Source: Hyphomicrobium sp.
GTDB taxonomy: Bacteria > Pseudomonadota > Alphaproteobacteria > Rhizobiales > Hyphomicrobiaceae
DNA: 64,000 bases
Direction: 5' to 3'
Assembly (NCBI GenBank): GCA_017512425.1
Contig: JAFWGI010000012.1
Coordinates: 434,001-498,000 of the forward strand
A model generated the notes under the pieces. The model was given only the letters and a program-made list of their open reading frames with translations. It had not been told where the DNA came from and ran no database searches. Shown one piece after another: positions 52,225 through 61,609 of the stretch (position 1 is the first letter of the stretch; every line of letters starts with the position of its first letter). Both the position numbers and the translations under genes were made by a program.

Positions 52225-52794
52225 GTGGTCAAAATTATCGCAAGCTCGGTCCGCAAAGGCAACGTGCTCGACATCAACGGCAAGTTGGCTGTCGTGATGA
52301 CCGCCGAGAACATCCATCCTGGTAAGGGCACTCCCGTCACGCACCTCGAACTCCGCCGCATTCAGGACGGCGTCAAGCTGACCGAGCGTTACCGTACGAC
52401 CGACCAGGTCGAGCGCGCCTACCTCGAAGAAAAAGACTACAATTACCTCTACGAAGACGACATGGGCTACAACTTCATGCAGCCCGAAAGCTTCGAGCAG
52501 ATCCTAGTCTCAAAAGATGTGATGGGCGACAGCGGTATCTGGTTGCAAGATGGCATGACCTGCCTCATCTCGCTGTTCGAAGGCAATCCGATCGCCGTCG
52601 AACTGCCGCAGCGCGTCACGTTCGAAATCATCGAAGCCGATCCGGTCGTAAAGGGACAGACAGCATCGTCATCCTTCAAGCCGGCGAAGCTGTCGAACGG
52701 TGCACGCGTGATGGTGCCGCCGCACATCGGCTCTGGCACCCGCGTTGTCGTGATGACCGCCGACGGTTCGTACGTCGAGCGCGCCAAGGATTAA
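52225..52794 (+). CDS. efp: Elongation factor P
   Basis: 189 residues from a GTG start with GGAG 8-12 bases upstream. Three beta-barrel domains. The modification site is Lys34 in the loop HPGKGTP, the residue that EpmA lysylates; the C-terminal signature [19 protein letters not shown] is complete. EF-P relieves ribosome stalling at polyproline stretches, which are abundant in some secreted proteins of this window (for example the subtilisin and the large repeat protein). Convergent with the transglutaminase-like gene, 11 bases apart. Confidence 0.98.
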   Translation: MVKIIASSVRKGNVLDINGKLAVVMTAENIHPGKGTPVTHLELRRIQDGVKLTERYRTTDQVERAYLEEKDYNYLYEDDMGYNFMQPESFEQILVSKDVMGDSGIWLQDGMTCLISLFEGNPIAVELPQRVTFEIIEADPVVKGQTASSSFKPAKLSNGARVMVPPHIGSGTRVVVMTADGSYVERAKD

Positions 52795-52805
52795 GATCGC
52801 CGATA

Positions 52806-53651
52806 TTAGGCAGCCGCAGTCAGCCGCTGACGCAGCGTAGGCGGCTGCTCCGTTATTTCGTCCGTGACGACGTGGAATTTCGTCAGCGTGTGCGGACCGT
52901 ACGTTGTGATCATCGCGACGTCAGCCGCATCGCGTCCCCGCGCGATCACGATGCGTCCGGTGCGGCGCTTGTTATGCCGTGCGTCGAGCGTGATCCAGCG
53001 GTGATCGAGATAGACCTCCATCCACGCCGAGAAATCCATCGGTGCCGGATCTTTCGGTACACCGATGTCGCCGAGGTAGCCGTTGACGTAGCGGGCCGGG
53101 ATATTCATGCAGCGGCAGAACGTGATCGCCAGATGCGCGAAATCGCGGCATACGCCAACGCGCTCACGATACGCGCTGAGCGCGGTTCGCGTCGATGATG
53201 CCTCCGGGTACGAAAACCGCAAGTGGTTATGGACGAACGTCACGATGTCCTGCACGCGCTGCCAACCAGGCTTCGAATTGCCAAACAGCGACCAGGCGAT
53301 CTGATTGAGTTCATCCGTCTCGCAATAGCGGCTGCCGGCGAGATAATGCAGGCAATAGTCTGGAAGCTCCGCGACCGGCACTTCGCGCGCATGCGGAAAT
53401 GCCGGATCGAGTGTGCCTGGGTCTTTGATCGCGCCGGACGCGCGCAAATTCAATTCGCCCGCCGGTGCCACGAACCGCTGCATCCGGTTGCCGTAAAAAT
53501 CGACGCTGCGCGCGATCTCGATGCCTGGGAGGACCAGCGGCGAATAACTGATGAGATCGTTAATCCGGCTCGGATGGACGTCGAGGAGCAACATAACGGG
53601 GGTCGGCTGAGGCAGCGATATCTGCAAGTCATAGCCGATATGGATGAGCAT
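52806..53651 (-). CDS. Transglutaminase-like family protein with altered catalytic His position
   Basis: 281 residues without signal peptide. The N-terminal region (YDLQISLPQPTPVMLLL...) is the usual beta domain of this group. The transglutaminase core has Cys168 in RVGVCRDFAHLAI and Asp223 in TLDARHN. The expected histidine in the DFHAW motif is Ser208 here (DFSAWMEVYL). Either another histidine acts or this is a non-catalytic or modified-activity subgroup. The end (GRDAADVAMITTYG) is conserved in such proteins. Substrate unknown. The surrounding genes give no clear hint. Confidence 0.8.
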   Translation of the reverse strand: MLIHIGYDLQISLPQPTPVMLLLDVHPSRINDLISYSPLVLPGIEIARSVDFYGNRMQRFVAPAGELNLRASGAIKDPGTLDPAFPHAREVPVAELPDYCLHYLAGSRYCETDELNQIAWSLFGNSKPGWQRVQDIVTFVHNHLRFSYPEASSTRTALSAYRERVGVCRDFAHLAITFCRCMNIPARYVNGYLGDIGVPKDPAPMDFSAWMEVYLDHRWITLDARHNKRRTGRIVIARGRDAADVAMITTYGPHTLTKFHVVTDEITEQPPTLRQRLTAAA

Positions 53652-53766
53652 CGTGTTCTCGCATGGACGACGGGAGGTTTGTGCGAAACGCGTTCCGAAA
53701 CCAGGAGTTCCATGCTGCCAAGCGATTGTGGGTTTGCTGCCGGCTCGGCGCCAGTTGGGAAAATAA

Positions 53767-53795
53767 AAAGGGCGAGGATTCTTTCCTCGCCCTTC
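53767..53795 (-). terminator. Rho-independent terminator after the small secreted protein gene
   Basis: AAGGGCGAGGA (53768-53778) and TCCTCGCCCTT (53784-53794) form a perfect stem around TTCTT. Read on the minus strand it is followed by TTTTTATTTT, an excellent T-run. It lies 25 bases past the stop of the gene at 53819-54106. Confidence 0.85.
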
Positions 53796-53818
53796 AGAAA
53801 TTCGATCGAGGTGCCGAG

Positions 53819-54106
53819 TTATTCCGTGCAGCCGCGCGTTTCATACTTTTCGCAGGCGTAGTCGTTGCCACGGTCGCATTGGCGATACCACTTGCGGCAC
53901 GTGGCATAGAAGCCGTTCGAGCGCCGGTAGCTGCGCGCGTTGGCGCTGTTTGCAGCGGCAGCCAATGCGGCGGCACCAAGAATGACGCCCGCGCCAATTG
54001 CGAGGTTGCGGCCGGTGCGACGCGCATCAGCGACGGTGCTGGACGCGGGGAGGACTGCCGTCACGGCTATCAGAGCCGCGAGTGACGCCGAGACAAACTT
54101 ATTCAT
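53819..54106 (-). CDS. Small secreted cysteine-containing protein
   Basis: 95 residues from the ATG at 54106 with AAGGA at good spacing. Signal peptide (1-29, SASLAALIAVTAVLPASSTVADA), then a short hydrophobic glycine/alanine stretch (NLAIGAGVILGAAALAAAA) and a basic tyrosine-rich end (YRRSNGFYATCRKWYRQCDRGNDYACEKYETRGCTE) with four cysteines. The pattern is that of small periplasmic or outer-membrane-associated proteins common in Hyphomicrobiales; function is unknown. It forms a single-gene unit with a strong terminator. Confidence 0.75.
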   Translation of the reverse strand: MNKFVSASLAALIAVTAVLPASSTVADARRTGRNLAIGAGVILGAAALAAAANSANARSYRRSNGFYATCRKWYRQCDRGNDYACEKYETRGCTE

Positions 54107-54240
54107 TGCCAAAATCCTTCGATGCTAAGGCTGGATTGCAATTAACGATATCACCAAGTCCGGTATCTGGAAAGCGACGCCCCAAGATGCGGTAAATGCC
54201 GATTAAGCATTGGGCATAATTTGGTGTCCTGCGATGGCGT

Positions 54241-56985
54241 TCAGCCGTTTGCCTCAGCGCCGTTTCCTGGCCTATTTCCCGGCCTGTTTCCCGGAGCGAA
54301 GACAATCCGTTGATAGACGAGGCCTATTCCAATCAGCACGGCGCCAAGACAAATGAACGACAGTGCCCGCCAGATACCGCCGACGTCGGCGAGATCGAAT
54401 ATCGCGATCTTGACGGCGGCCAGCACAATGAGGGCTGCTGAGGCGACCCGCGCTTCGAGCGAACTTCTCAGCAAGCCGTAACAGAGGAACGCGACACCCA
54501 AAAGCAGCCACGCAAAAGAATACGCCCAGTGCTCGGCCTCCGTCGTATTGAAATCGAAGATCGAAACCTGCGGGCCGTGGAAGGCGTGGCGCACTTCGAG
54601 CGTCACATACATGAAGATCAGCGTGACGCCGAGAATGCCTGCGGCGCGGACGTACCACTTGGGCCGCAGAGCGCGGGTATGCCGGGCAACGAACAGCGCC
54701 GCGACGCCGGGCAGCAGATAGCCCAGAAGCAAACTTGAGAAGATGACGCGGCCGCCGATCACATCGTTGACGAACAACGGATTGACCGCGAGCAGCAGGC
54801 CGAACGCCGTGATCAGCAACGACACTGCGCCGAACGCGAGAGACGCGATATCGAAAACGCGATTGCTATTGCGAAAATTGAATTGCGCCATCGCGTAGGA
54901 CAAGGCGAGCGCGACGAGTGTCATCAATCCGGCTTCGACGTGACCTGAGCCCGCATGCAAAACATCGCCGCCGTTGGTCAAGTGGCGGATCTGGAAAAAT
55001 GCCAGCAGACCCGTGAATATGACGGCGAGGCTGTCGGATATTCGCACGGACAGCGACTCGCCGCGCCTTTCAAGAAGCCGCGCGGCCGTCGCGAACGCGG
55101 CGGCAGGAACGCCGTAGCCAATCAGCAGCCAGTTGAAGATCGGCGTCGCGCCAACGCCGGCGCCCATGATCCGGGGATTCCACGCAACGCGCGCGAGCAC
55201 GACAAGCCCAAGAGCCGTCACCGCATGGCGCAGCAGCGGAATATCACGCAACGTCGCGATGTACGCCGTGCCGAGTGCTGCGAGCGCCAAGGCCACGGTG
55301 AGATAGCCGCGTTCGAGCGAGGCCGTCAGCGCGAATGCCAACGCCGCGATAGCGGCAGACGCAAAGACTCCGGCTGCGAGATTGTACGCTGGCGACGAAT
55401 ACGACAGATCCGCCCGATGAAACTTTTCGGCCGCGATCGCGAAGATGCCTGCGAGAATGCCGGCGGCCGCGGCGAATGAAATCGAGACGTCGAACTGTGT
55501 CACGCGCAGATAGGCGACGACGAGTGCGAGCAGGGCCGGCACGGTCGCCGCAAGCGCGTAGAGGCCCGCAACCCGTTCCTTCAAAAGCGCCCCGCGCCAG
55601 AGGCGTAAAGAGCTAACGGCGGCGAGTGCCAGCGTCGTTACCGTAGCGAACGACAAAAAGCGAGCGACGTTGTCTGGAAGCCTGAGCGCGCGTTCGGCCC
55701 AGGGCGCGAGCAGCGTGACGCCGGGTGGCGCGTCGAGACCGGGCCAGATCAGCACTGTCACGACCGCGATGAAGCCTGCGCACACGAGCGCCGCTGCCGA
55801 CGCGGCGGACAGCCAAGCCGTCGCCGCCAGAATGATCATCGCCGGGACCGCAACCATCATCGCGCTCGATATTGCGACGTTCGGCGATGTGATGATGGCG
55901 GTCGCGAGCAGCGTCAGCACGCCAAGCGCTGCAGACGCGACGATGTCGGGCTCGGCCTTGCTGTCCTGCTGCCCGGCATTCGGTTCATAGGCGATGAAGA
56001 ACGCCGCAAGTACCAACTGCAGCAGCGTATGAAGGCCTGCCGCCGAAAGGCCGGTCTGGAGCTGGCTCGCTTCGACGTCGCTCAGCAGCAGGCCCCAGAT
56101 GAACGCGCCTGCGACCGTTGCCGCCGCGAGCCACAGCCATCGCCGCGTCCGCGCTAAGAGATACGCGGCCGCCGCCACCACGGCGAGATAGGGGACGAGT
56201 GGCCAAGGATTTGGTGCGGATGACTGCACGAGCATCGGCGCGATGAAAGCGCCGGCTAGGCCAAGACCAGCGAGCGCCGGTCCGTGCAACGCTGCGGCCA
56301 GCATCGCGGCCATACCGGTCGCACCAAGCGCGATGAACGCGGTCGCCGGACCAATGAAACCGTAGAGCGCGTGCGCCGCGTAAATCGTGCCGAACGCGAC
56401 GACCGTTCCCGCCGCCGTCAGAATGCTCGGGATATGCGCCTGCGGAAGCACGTCGATCGGCAATGGTGTGTCGTTGCGGCGGAACCACTCGCCGGCGGCC
56501 GTCAGGCCTGCCGCGAGCAGCAGTCCCATGACAACGCGTACGCCGGGGCCGATAAGGCCGGCTTCGATCGAAAAGCGCACGAGGAACAATCCGCCGAGCG
56601 CCAGCGCCAAACCGCCAGCCCATACGGCCCATTGCGTGCCAAGCCGCTGTTCGAGACTGTCGGGACGCGACGGCGATATCGTCGGTTGCGACGGTGGTGG
56701 TGATGCTGTGCTAGCGCGCGGAACGCTTGCCGGCACTGCTGCCGTCTTCGGCAAGGCCGGCATTTCCGACGGTGTTTGTGGCCGTGGCGGCATCGCCACC
56801 GGAGGCGCCGCCGTTGCGGTCGATGCGGCGCCATCACCGCGCACTTTTTTGAGGAAGCCGATTTCGTCGCTGAGCGCGCGAATGGTTGCGTCCAACTCGC
56901 CGAGGCGCAATTGCAAGGCCGTCGACGTCGACTTCGCCTTGTAGGCCATGACAATGGCGATGAGCGCGAGCACGGCACTGATCAT
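54241..56985 (-). CDS. DUF2339 polytopic membrane protein
   Basis: 914 residues. An N-terminal helix (1-15) and coiled-coil stretch (ALQLRLGELDATIRALSDEIGFLKKV), then a proline/alanine-rich linker (about 55-105). The DUF2339 hallmark is SLEQRLGTQWAVWAGGLALALGGLFLVRFSIEAGLIGPGVRV, followed by more than 20 predicted transmembrane helices to the end. The tail PGNRPGNRPGNGAE is a short repeated motif. The family is widespread and without known function. Its length is usual. It stands alone between two unrelated genes. Confidence 0.87.
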   Translation of the reverse strand: MISAVLALIAIVMAYKAKSTSTALQLRLGELDATIRALSDEIGFLKKVRGDGAASTATAAPPVAMPPRPQTPSEMPALPKTAAVPASVPRASTASPPPSQPTISPSRPDSLEQRLGTQWAVWAGGLALALGGLFLVRFSIEAGLIGPGVRVVMGLLLAAGLTAAGEWFRRNDTPLPIDVLPQAHIPSILTAAGTVVAFGTIYAAHALYGFIGPATAFIALGATGMAAMLAAALHGPALAGLGLAGAFIAPMLVQSSAPNPWPLVPYLAVVAAAAYLLARTRRWLWLAAATVAGAFIWGLLLSDVEASQLQTGLSAAGLHTLLQLVLAAFFIAYEPNAGQQDSKAEPDIVASAALGVLTLLATAIITSPNVAISSAMMVAVPAMIILAATAWLSAASAAALVCAGFIAVVTVLIWPGLDAPPGVTLLAPWAERALRLPDNVARFLSFATVTTLALAAVSSLRLWRGALLKERVAGLYALAATVPALLALVVAYLRVTQFDVSISFAAAAGILAGIFAIAAEKFHRADLSYSSPAYNLAAGVFASAAIAALAFALTASLERGYLTVALALAALGTAYIATLRDIPLLRHAVTALGLVVLARVAWNPRIMGAGVGATPIFNWLLIGYGVPAAAFATAARLLERRGESLSVRISDSLAVIFTGLLAFFQIRHLTNGGDVLHAGSGHVEAGLMTLVALALSYAMAQFNFRNSNRVFDIASLAFGAVSLLITAFGLLLAVNPLFVNDVIGGRVIFSSLLLGYLLPGVAALFVARHTRALRPKWYVRAAGILGVTLIFMYVTLEVRHAFHGPQVSIFDFNTTEAEHWAYSFAWLLLGVAFLCYGLLRSSLEARVASAALIVLAAVKIAIFDLADVGGIWRALSFICLGAVLIGIGLVYQRIVFAPGNRPGNRPGNGAEANG

Positions 56986-57074
56986 GGCGTTCGACCCTGA
57001 TGATGAGCGCCGAGATTAAGCGGGGCACTTCGGCGGCTTAGCGGCTGAATAGCGGCATCTGAGGCCGATTCAAG

Positions 57075-57572
57075 TCAGGCGTCGATGGCCTTCTTGACCT
57101 CGAACACTTCCATGATGCGGCAGCCTTTGTGCGGGCCATCGACCACGAAGGTCCATTTGCCCTCTGTGAAGGTGTCACACATCTTGACGCCCTTGACCAA
57201 AATCCAGTGGCCTTCCTTGCCTTTGTGGATTGCGAGAATGTAGTAGGCCCAGGCGCTGCGCGGCTTTTGCATCCATGTCCAGACACTCGGCCGCTCCTTG
57301 CGGGCCTTGTGCATGAAACTCTCTTTGAGCTCCATCCGGTATCCGAAATGGGCCAGCGCCGCTTCGACCTCATCGGCATACGTGCCGCGTACGACCGGCT
57401 TGCGTCCAGGCGGCAGATCGCGGCCCTCGCGGATGACGTCTTCGATTTTGGATATGCCGTATCCGGTGATCGCCGACAAAACGTACGGCCCACAAAACGC
57501 CACGCGGCCGGTGTCGTTCTTGACCTGCTCAAGCCCTGATGTCAGCCGGCCGCTGGTGAGTTGATCGGTCAT
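57075..57572 (-). CDS. Uncharacterised protein, possibly a papain-fold cysteine peptidase
   Basis: 165 residues, no signal peptide. I do not recognise a named family. Cys27 sits at the start of a predicted helix (AFCGPYVLSAITGYGISKIEDVI), as in C39/papain-like enzymes. His122 is in a strand after a helix (KEGHWILVKG), followed by KWTFVVDGPHKG with Asp145. This order (Cys, His, Asp) suits a cysteine-peptidase fold, but no experiment or close family supports activity. It diverges from the malonyl-CoA decarboxylase gene. Confidence 0.6.
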   Translation of the reverse strand: MTDQLTSGRLTSGLEQVKNDTGRVAFCGPYVLSAITGYGISKIEDVIREGRDLPPGRKPVVRGTYADEVEAALAHFGYRMELKESFMHKARKERPSVWTWMQKPRSAWAYYILAIHKGKEGHWILVKGVKMCDTFTEGKWTFVVDGPHKGCRIMEVFEVKKAIDA

Positions 57573-57689
57573 GGCAGCAATGCCTCTATAGGGGCTCTAT
57601 ACAAGTATCGCCCGTCATGCTGCCCGGCTATGGTTGACGAAAGGTTAACGACGCGATGGCAGCCAACGGTTCTGGAGATTTCGCCGCCG

Positions 57690-59141
57690 ATGCCGATGAA
57701 CGTCTCGTTTCTGCAGGAACTCATGAATACCGTCGCCGAGCAGAGCCGTGCGCTGCTGCCGCGCGGCTTGTTCGGTCCGGGTGAGGAAGAGGACATCGAG
57801 GCGCTATCGCGCGCGTTGATGTCTGGCCGGGGAGAGGCGTCCGGCGTCGCGATTGCGCGGCAGCTGCTGCACTGTCTTAGCAAGGCGACGCCCGAGGAGC
57901 GCTCGGCGTTCTTCAGCTATCTCGCGGATGAGCTGCAACCCGATCCGATTGTTGTTACGGAAGCGGCGAAAGCTTACCTTGCGACGCCGAACGAGCAGAC
58001 CCTGCTCGGGCTGCGCCGCGCCGCCTACAGTCCACGCCGAGAATTTTTCCGCAGACTCAATTTGGCGCCCGGCGGTACCGCAGAGATCGTCGCGCTCCGC
58101 CGCGAACTGCTACGCGCGCCGAAGACCGATGCGTCGCTCGCAGCCGTCGATGCCGATTTGCAGTCGCTGCTCGCCTACTGGTTCAATCGCGGCTTTCTCG
58201 TCATGCGCCGCATCGATTGGCAGACGCCCGCCGCCATCCTGGAAAAGATCATCGCGTACGAGGCCGTGCATGAAATCAAGGGCTGGGATGACCTGCGCCG
58301 GCGCCTTGACCCCGCTGATCGGCGTTGCTTCGCGTTCTTCCACCCGTCGCTCGTCGACGAACCGCTGATTTTCGTAGAGGTCGCGCTGACGGCCGACATC
58401 CCGGACGCAATCGGGCCGGTGCTGCAGGCGCGCGCGGGTGCTGCGGGTAAGGCGCCGACCGCCGCCGTGTTCTATTCGATCTCGAACTGCCAGGACGGGC
58501 TCAAAGGCATTTCGTTCGGCAACTTCCTGATCAAGCAGGTCGTCGAAGAACTCGCCCGCGACGTTCCGACGTTGAAGACATTCGTGACGCTGTCGCCTGT
58601 CCCGCATTTCGCGCGCTGGCTCGATCGCACGCTGGCGGCCGACGCCGCGACAGCGCATGACATTCCGATTGCAGCCGAAGATCGCGCCGCACTCCAGCAG
58701 TTGCGTGATCCGCGCTGGGTCGAGCTTGCGCAGCAGGCGGCTCCTGAGACCGAACCGTTGAAGGCGACGTTGACGTCGCTGGCGGCGCATTATTTCCTGA
58801 GTGCGAAGTCGTCCGATAACCGGCCCGTTGATCCGGTTGCGCGGTTTCACCTCGGCAATGGTGCGCGCCTCGAACGGATCAACTGGCTCGCAGATGTTTC
58901 CGAAAAAGGGTTGCGCGAGGCCCACGGTCTGATGGTCAACTATCGCTACGAGCTGGCCGATATCGAAAAGAACCACGAGGCGTACGCGCAGGACGGAACC
59001 GTGGCGGCGTCGCGTGGCGTGCGCAGTCAACTTCGGCCGTTGCCAAAAACCAAAAGCCTGACGTCCGCAGTGCCCGATCTGCTGGCGCTGCCGGGGATCG
59101 TCAAAACAAAAAAGGTGTCGGCGGCACCTCGGGAAGGCTAG
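57690..59141 (+). CDS. mcd: Malonyl-CoA decarboxylase
   Basis: About 483 residues from the ATG at 57690 (GGAG 12 bases upstream; ATG 57696 is also possible, and in-frame starts at 57561 and 57630 add an unconserved leader). The N-terminal helical domain (SFLQELMNTVAEQSRALLP...) is followed by the GNAT-like catalytic domain. Its conserved blocks are FHPSLVDEPLIFVEVALT, YSISNCQDGLKGISFGNFLIKQV and FVTLSPVPHFARWL. The C-terminal part has ARFHLGNGARLERINWLADVS. It converts malonyl-CoA to acetyl-CoA and CO2. In Hyphomicrobiales it can be linked to malonate use, but no matB or transporter gene is adjacent here. Confidence 0.94.
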   Translation: MPMNVSFLQELMNTVAEQSRALLPRGLFGPGEEEDIEALSRALMSGRGEASGVAIARQLLHCLSKATPEERSAFFSYLADELQPDPIVVTEAAKAYLATPNEQTLLGLRRAAYSPRREFFRRLNLAPGGTAEIVALRRELLRAPKTDASLAAVDADLQSLLAYWFNRGFLVMRRIDWQTPAAILEKIIAYEAVHEIKGWDDLRRRLDPADRRCFAFFHPSLVDEPLIFVEVALTADIPDAIGPVLQARAGAAGKAPTAAVFYSISNCQDGLKGISFGNFLIKQVVEELARDVPTLKTFVTLSPVPHFARWLDRTLAADAATAHDIPIAAEDRAALQQLRDPRWVELAQQAAPETEPLKATLTSLAAHYFLSAKSSDNRPVDPVARFHLGNGARLERINWLADVSEKGLREAHGLMVNYRYELADIEKNHEAYAQDGTVAASRGVRSQLRPLPKTKSLTSAVPDLLALPGIVKTKKVSAAPREG

Positions 59142-59298
59142 CCGCTGCATTGCGCCACGCCGTAGCTGCGAGCGTTGACATTGTAATGTCGCGAACTGGC
59201 CTTGTGTTGGAATTTACGCCGTGCAGTATGAGCGCGGATTTCTGGCGCTGCCATGGCGGCGCCGTTCTACATCGCGACCCGACAATTTGAGGCCGACC

Positions 59299-60288
59299 AT
59301 GCGCTATGATGATAAAGACCGCGAAAGTTCGAACGTCGAAGACCGTCGTGGTCAAGGCGGCGGCAGGGGCTTCAATTTCCCTGGCGGACGCGGTGGCGGC
59401 GGCATTCAAATTCCGATCGGCGGCGGCGGTTTCAGCCTGACATCGCTGCTCATCATCGGCGCGCTGATGCTGTTCATGGGCATCAATCCGCTGGACGTGC
59501 TGCTGGGCGGAGGTGGTGGCGGCGGGCAGGTCAACATGCCGCAATTGCCGCGCGCCGAACGACCGGCGACGCAGCGCAATCCAACTGAAATTCCAGGCTT
59601 GCCCGGTTCGCGTCCGAACCAGCAGGCCAACGCGCCCGCAGCCCAAGACGAAATGAAAGTCTTCATTGGCCGTGTGCTCGCTGACACGGAAGACGTTTGG
59701 AACAGCATCTTTCAGAGCTTCGGCAAAGATTACAAAGAACCGAAGCTTGAACTGTTCTCGGGCTATACGCGGACGGCGTGCGGCGCGGGTCAGGCGCAGA
59801 TGGGTCCGTTCTATTGCCCGCTCGACCAGAAGGTCTACATCGACCTTTCATTCTACGAAGAGATGCAGCGCAAGTTTAACGTATCGGGTGACTTCGCGCA
59901 GGCTTACGTCATTGCGCACGAGGTCGGCCACCACGTCCAGACGCTGCTCGGCATTTCGGAGAAGGTTCAAGAACTCAAGAGTCGCTCTGACGAACGCACG
60001 GCGAACCAGATCCAGGTTCGCATGGAACTGCAGGCCGACTGCCTCGCCGGCGTTTGGGCCAACGTCAATGATCAGGTGAAAAATCGCCTGCAGCCGGGTG
60101 ACGTCGAAGAAGCGCTCAACGCCGCGACGCAAATCGGCGACGACATGATTCAGAGAAAGATGACCGGACGCGTTGTGCCGGACGCCTTCACACATGGATC
60201 GGCAGAGCAGCGCGTGCGCTGGTTCCGTGCGGGTCTGGAAGCCGGCCGCATGGACGTCTGCGATACGTTCAATACCGCAAATCTGTAG
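59299..60288 (+). CDS. ypfJ: YpfJ-type neutral zinc metallopeptidase, membrane anchored
   Basis: 329 residues from the ATG at 59299; an in-frame ATG-like start at 59221 gives an unconserved arginine-rich leader. A glycine-rich N-terminal region and one transmembrane helix (about 47-65, SLTSLLIIGALMLFMG) precede a glycine run and a linker. The peptidase domain (about 118-328) has the zinc site His207-Glu208-x2-His211 (IAHEVGHHVQ) and the typical ends ELQADCLAGVWA and HGSAEQRVRWFRAGLE. Its role in the cell is not well defined. Probably monocistronic. Confidence 0.93.
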   Translation: MRYDDKDRESSNVEDRRGQGGGRGFNFPGGRGGGGIQIPIGGGGFSLTSLLIIGALMLFMGINPLDVLLGGGGGGGQVNMPQLPRAERPATQRNPTEIPGLPGSRPNQQANAPAAQDEMKVFIGRVLADTEDVWNSIFQSFGKDYKEPKLELFSGYTRTACGAGQAQMGPFYCPLDQKVYIDLSFYEEMQRKFNVSGDFAQAYVIAHEVGHHVQTLLGISEKVQELKSRSDERTANQIQVRMELQADCLAGVWANVNDQVKNRLQPGDVEEALNAATQIGDDMIQRKMTGRVVPDAFTHGSAEQRVRWFRAGLEAGRMDVCDTFNTANL

Positions 60289-60316
60289 AGCACGACGTCG
60301 AACGGCTTGAAATGAC

Positions 60317-60352
60317 GAACGCCGCACATCCCGATTGGGGTTTGCGGCGTTC
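60317..60352. terminator. Hairpin between convergent genes, possible terminator
   Basis: GAACGCCGCA (60317-60326) pairs with TGCGGCGTTC (60343-60352); inside it CCC and GGG may also pair. It is placed between the stops of the zinc peptidase and SPOR-like genes. There is no clear T-run on either side, so termination strength is doubtful. Confidence 0.5.
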
Positions 60353-60379
60353 TCGTTTGAAAAGCGTGTCTTTCGGTCT

Positions 60380-61267
60380 TTACAACGCTTCGCCGGTAAA
60401 GCCGCCGACCGTGCAGGCGACGCCGCGCTGCGTCAGTGTTTTACAGACTCGCACGGCGTCAGCGCGCGAGGGCAACGGCCCAGCGACAAGATCGTACGTC
60501 GGGTTCGACGCATCGCCGCCTTCTGTGTAGCGCGGCTCAAGATTGTCCAGCGCATCGCGGTGTTTTTCTGACAGCAGGCCCCAGCTCAGACGCAAGGTAT
60601 CGACGGATGCGCCTGTCGAGATTTTGATGCCGACCGGGCCAGGCGTCGTTTTCGTAATAGCCGTATCGAATGCGGCCACTTGATTGCCTTTGTCCGTCGT
60701 CGCCTGCGGTTTGGTGGGTTTCAATTGCGTCGCCTGGCCGTTGACGGACCCAGTCTCCAACGCAGCACCGGCCGTTGGATTGGCATTGATGACCTTCAAC
60801 GTCTTGACCGGCGATTTGACGGCACTGCGTTCGCCGCTTTCCGCCGGTGGCGAAGGCGTGACAGCCTCTGCCGCAGGCGATGACGTCTCAAGAGCCGCCG
60901 CTGGCAGCGCGCCGGAAATACGCGCTTCGAGCGACGTTACCTGATCGGCGACAGACTTCTGCTGCGCGCCCTGCATCGCGACATCCGTCTTGATCTTCGA
61001 TAGTTCGAGATGGACTTGCGCGACGCTATCCTTGAGTTCGCTGATGTCGGCGGCCATGCGCGCCGCAGCACGCTGGCCTTGATTGCTCTGCGGGTCGGAG
61101 AACGTCGTCGCCGGGCGCAGATCGTCCAGCCATTCTGGAGCCAATCCGAGGACCATCAAAAACCCGAACGACAGCGCGCCGAACATCGACCACACGACGA
61201 CATAGGGCGTGAACAGAGGCGCCTTGCGGAGGGGCTGCGCTGAAGGTGTTGTCGTCGGGGCGGTCAT
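60380..61267 (-). CDS. Membrane protein with coiled coil and SPOR-like C-terminal domain
   Basis: 295 residues from the ATG at 61267, which precedes the first conserved-looking segment; the frame stays open to 61570 but the extra part is arginine/cysteine-rich and unlikely. One transmembrane helix (about 27-48, VWSMFGALSFGFLMVLG), then a coiled-coil region (ADISELKDSVAQVHLELSKIKTDVAMQ...), a proline/threonine-rich linker, and a C-terminal domain of about 75 residues. The end PTYDLVAGPLPSRADAVRVCKTLTQRGVACTVGGF has the alpha-beta shape of a SPOR peptidoglycan-binding domain. Periplasmic, probably at the cell wall or septum; the SPOR call is by pattern only. Confidence 0.7.
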   Translation of the reverse strand: MTAPTTTPSAQPLRKAPLFTPYVVVWSMFGALSFGFLMVLGLAPEWLDDLRPATTFSDPQSNQGQRAAARMAADISELKDSVAQVHLELSKIKTDVAMQGAQQKSVADQVTSLEARISGALPAAALETSSPAAEAVTPSPPAESGERSAVKSPVKTLKVINANPTAGAALETGSVNGQATQLKPTKPQATTDKGNQVAAFDTAITKTTPGPVGIKISTGASVDTLRLSWGLLSEKHRDALDNLEPRYTEGGDASNPTYDLVAGPLPSRADAVRVCKTLTQRGVACTVGGFTGEAL

Positions 61268-61609
61268 TGGCAACGTTCCAGGAAAATCGAAGCACCAGCA
61301 ACACTGTGGCGCGTACAGAAGCGGCGTTGAGCGACGGTGCTTGACCATCTGATTCGCAGCAACGCGTGAGGCCTTCGGCGTGTGCGGAAGCTGTGGACTG
61401 GCGAACCTCGCGGCGGACCTGCAACACGAGCGGCTTTGATCAATCCGAGAAATCCGGAATGAACTTTTAACGCTCATCGAGCTGGGCGGGGCGAACCGTT
61501 GCACCTGTGCTTGCCGCCGAGCCCGTAAGGGCGCTATGCAACACGCGGCTTTCCGGCGCGATTCCTGCATCTGACTTCAGCAAGAGCGCCTCGCATTAGA
61601 AGGTTTTCG
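61268..61609. other. Intergenic region upstream of glmU and the SPOR-like gene
   Basis: 342 bases between divergent starts. It should contain both promoters, but no -35/-10 pair stands out. No repeats, RNA structures or credible small gene are seen. An open minus-strand extension here (to 61570) is a high-GC reading-frame artefact. Confidence 0.6.

Noticed and set aside
53712..53861. Short plus-strand frame with AGGAG before an ATG
   Set aside because: It reads straight through the strong terminator at 53767-53795 and into the antisense of the small secreted protein gene.
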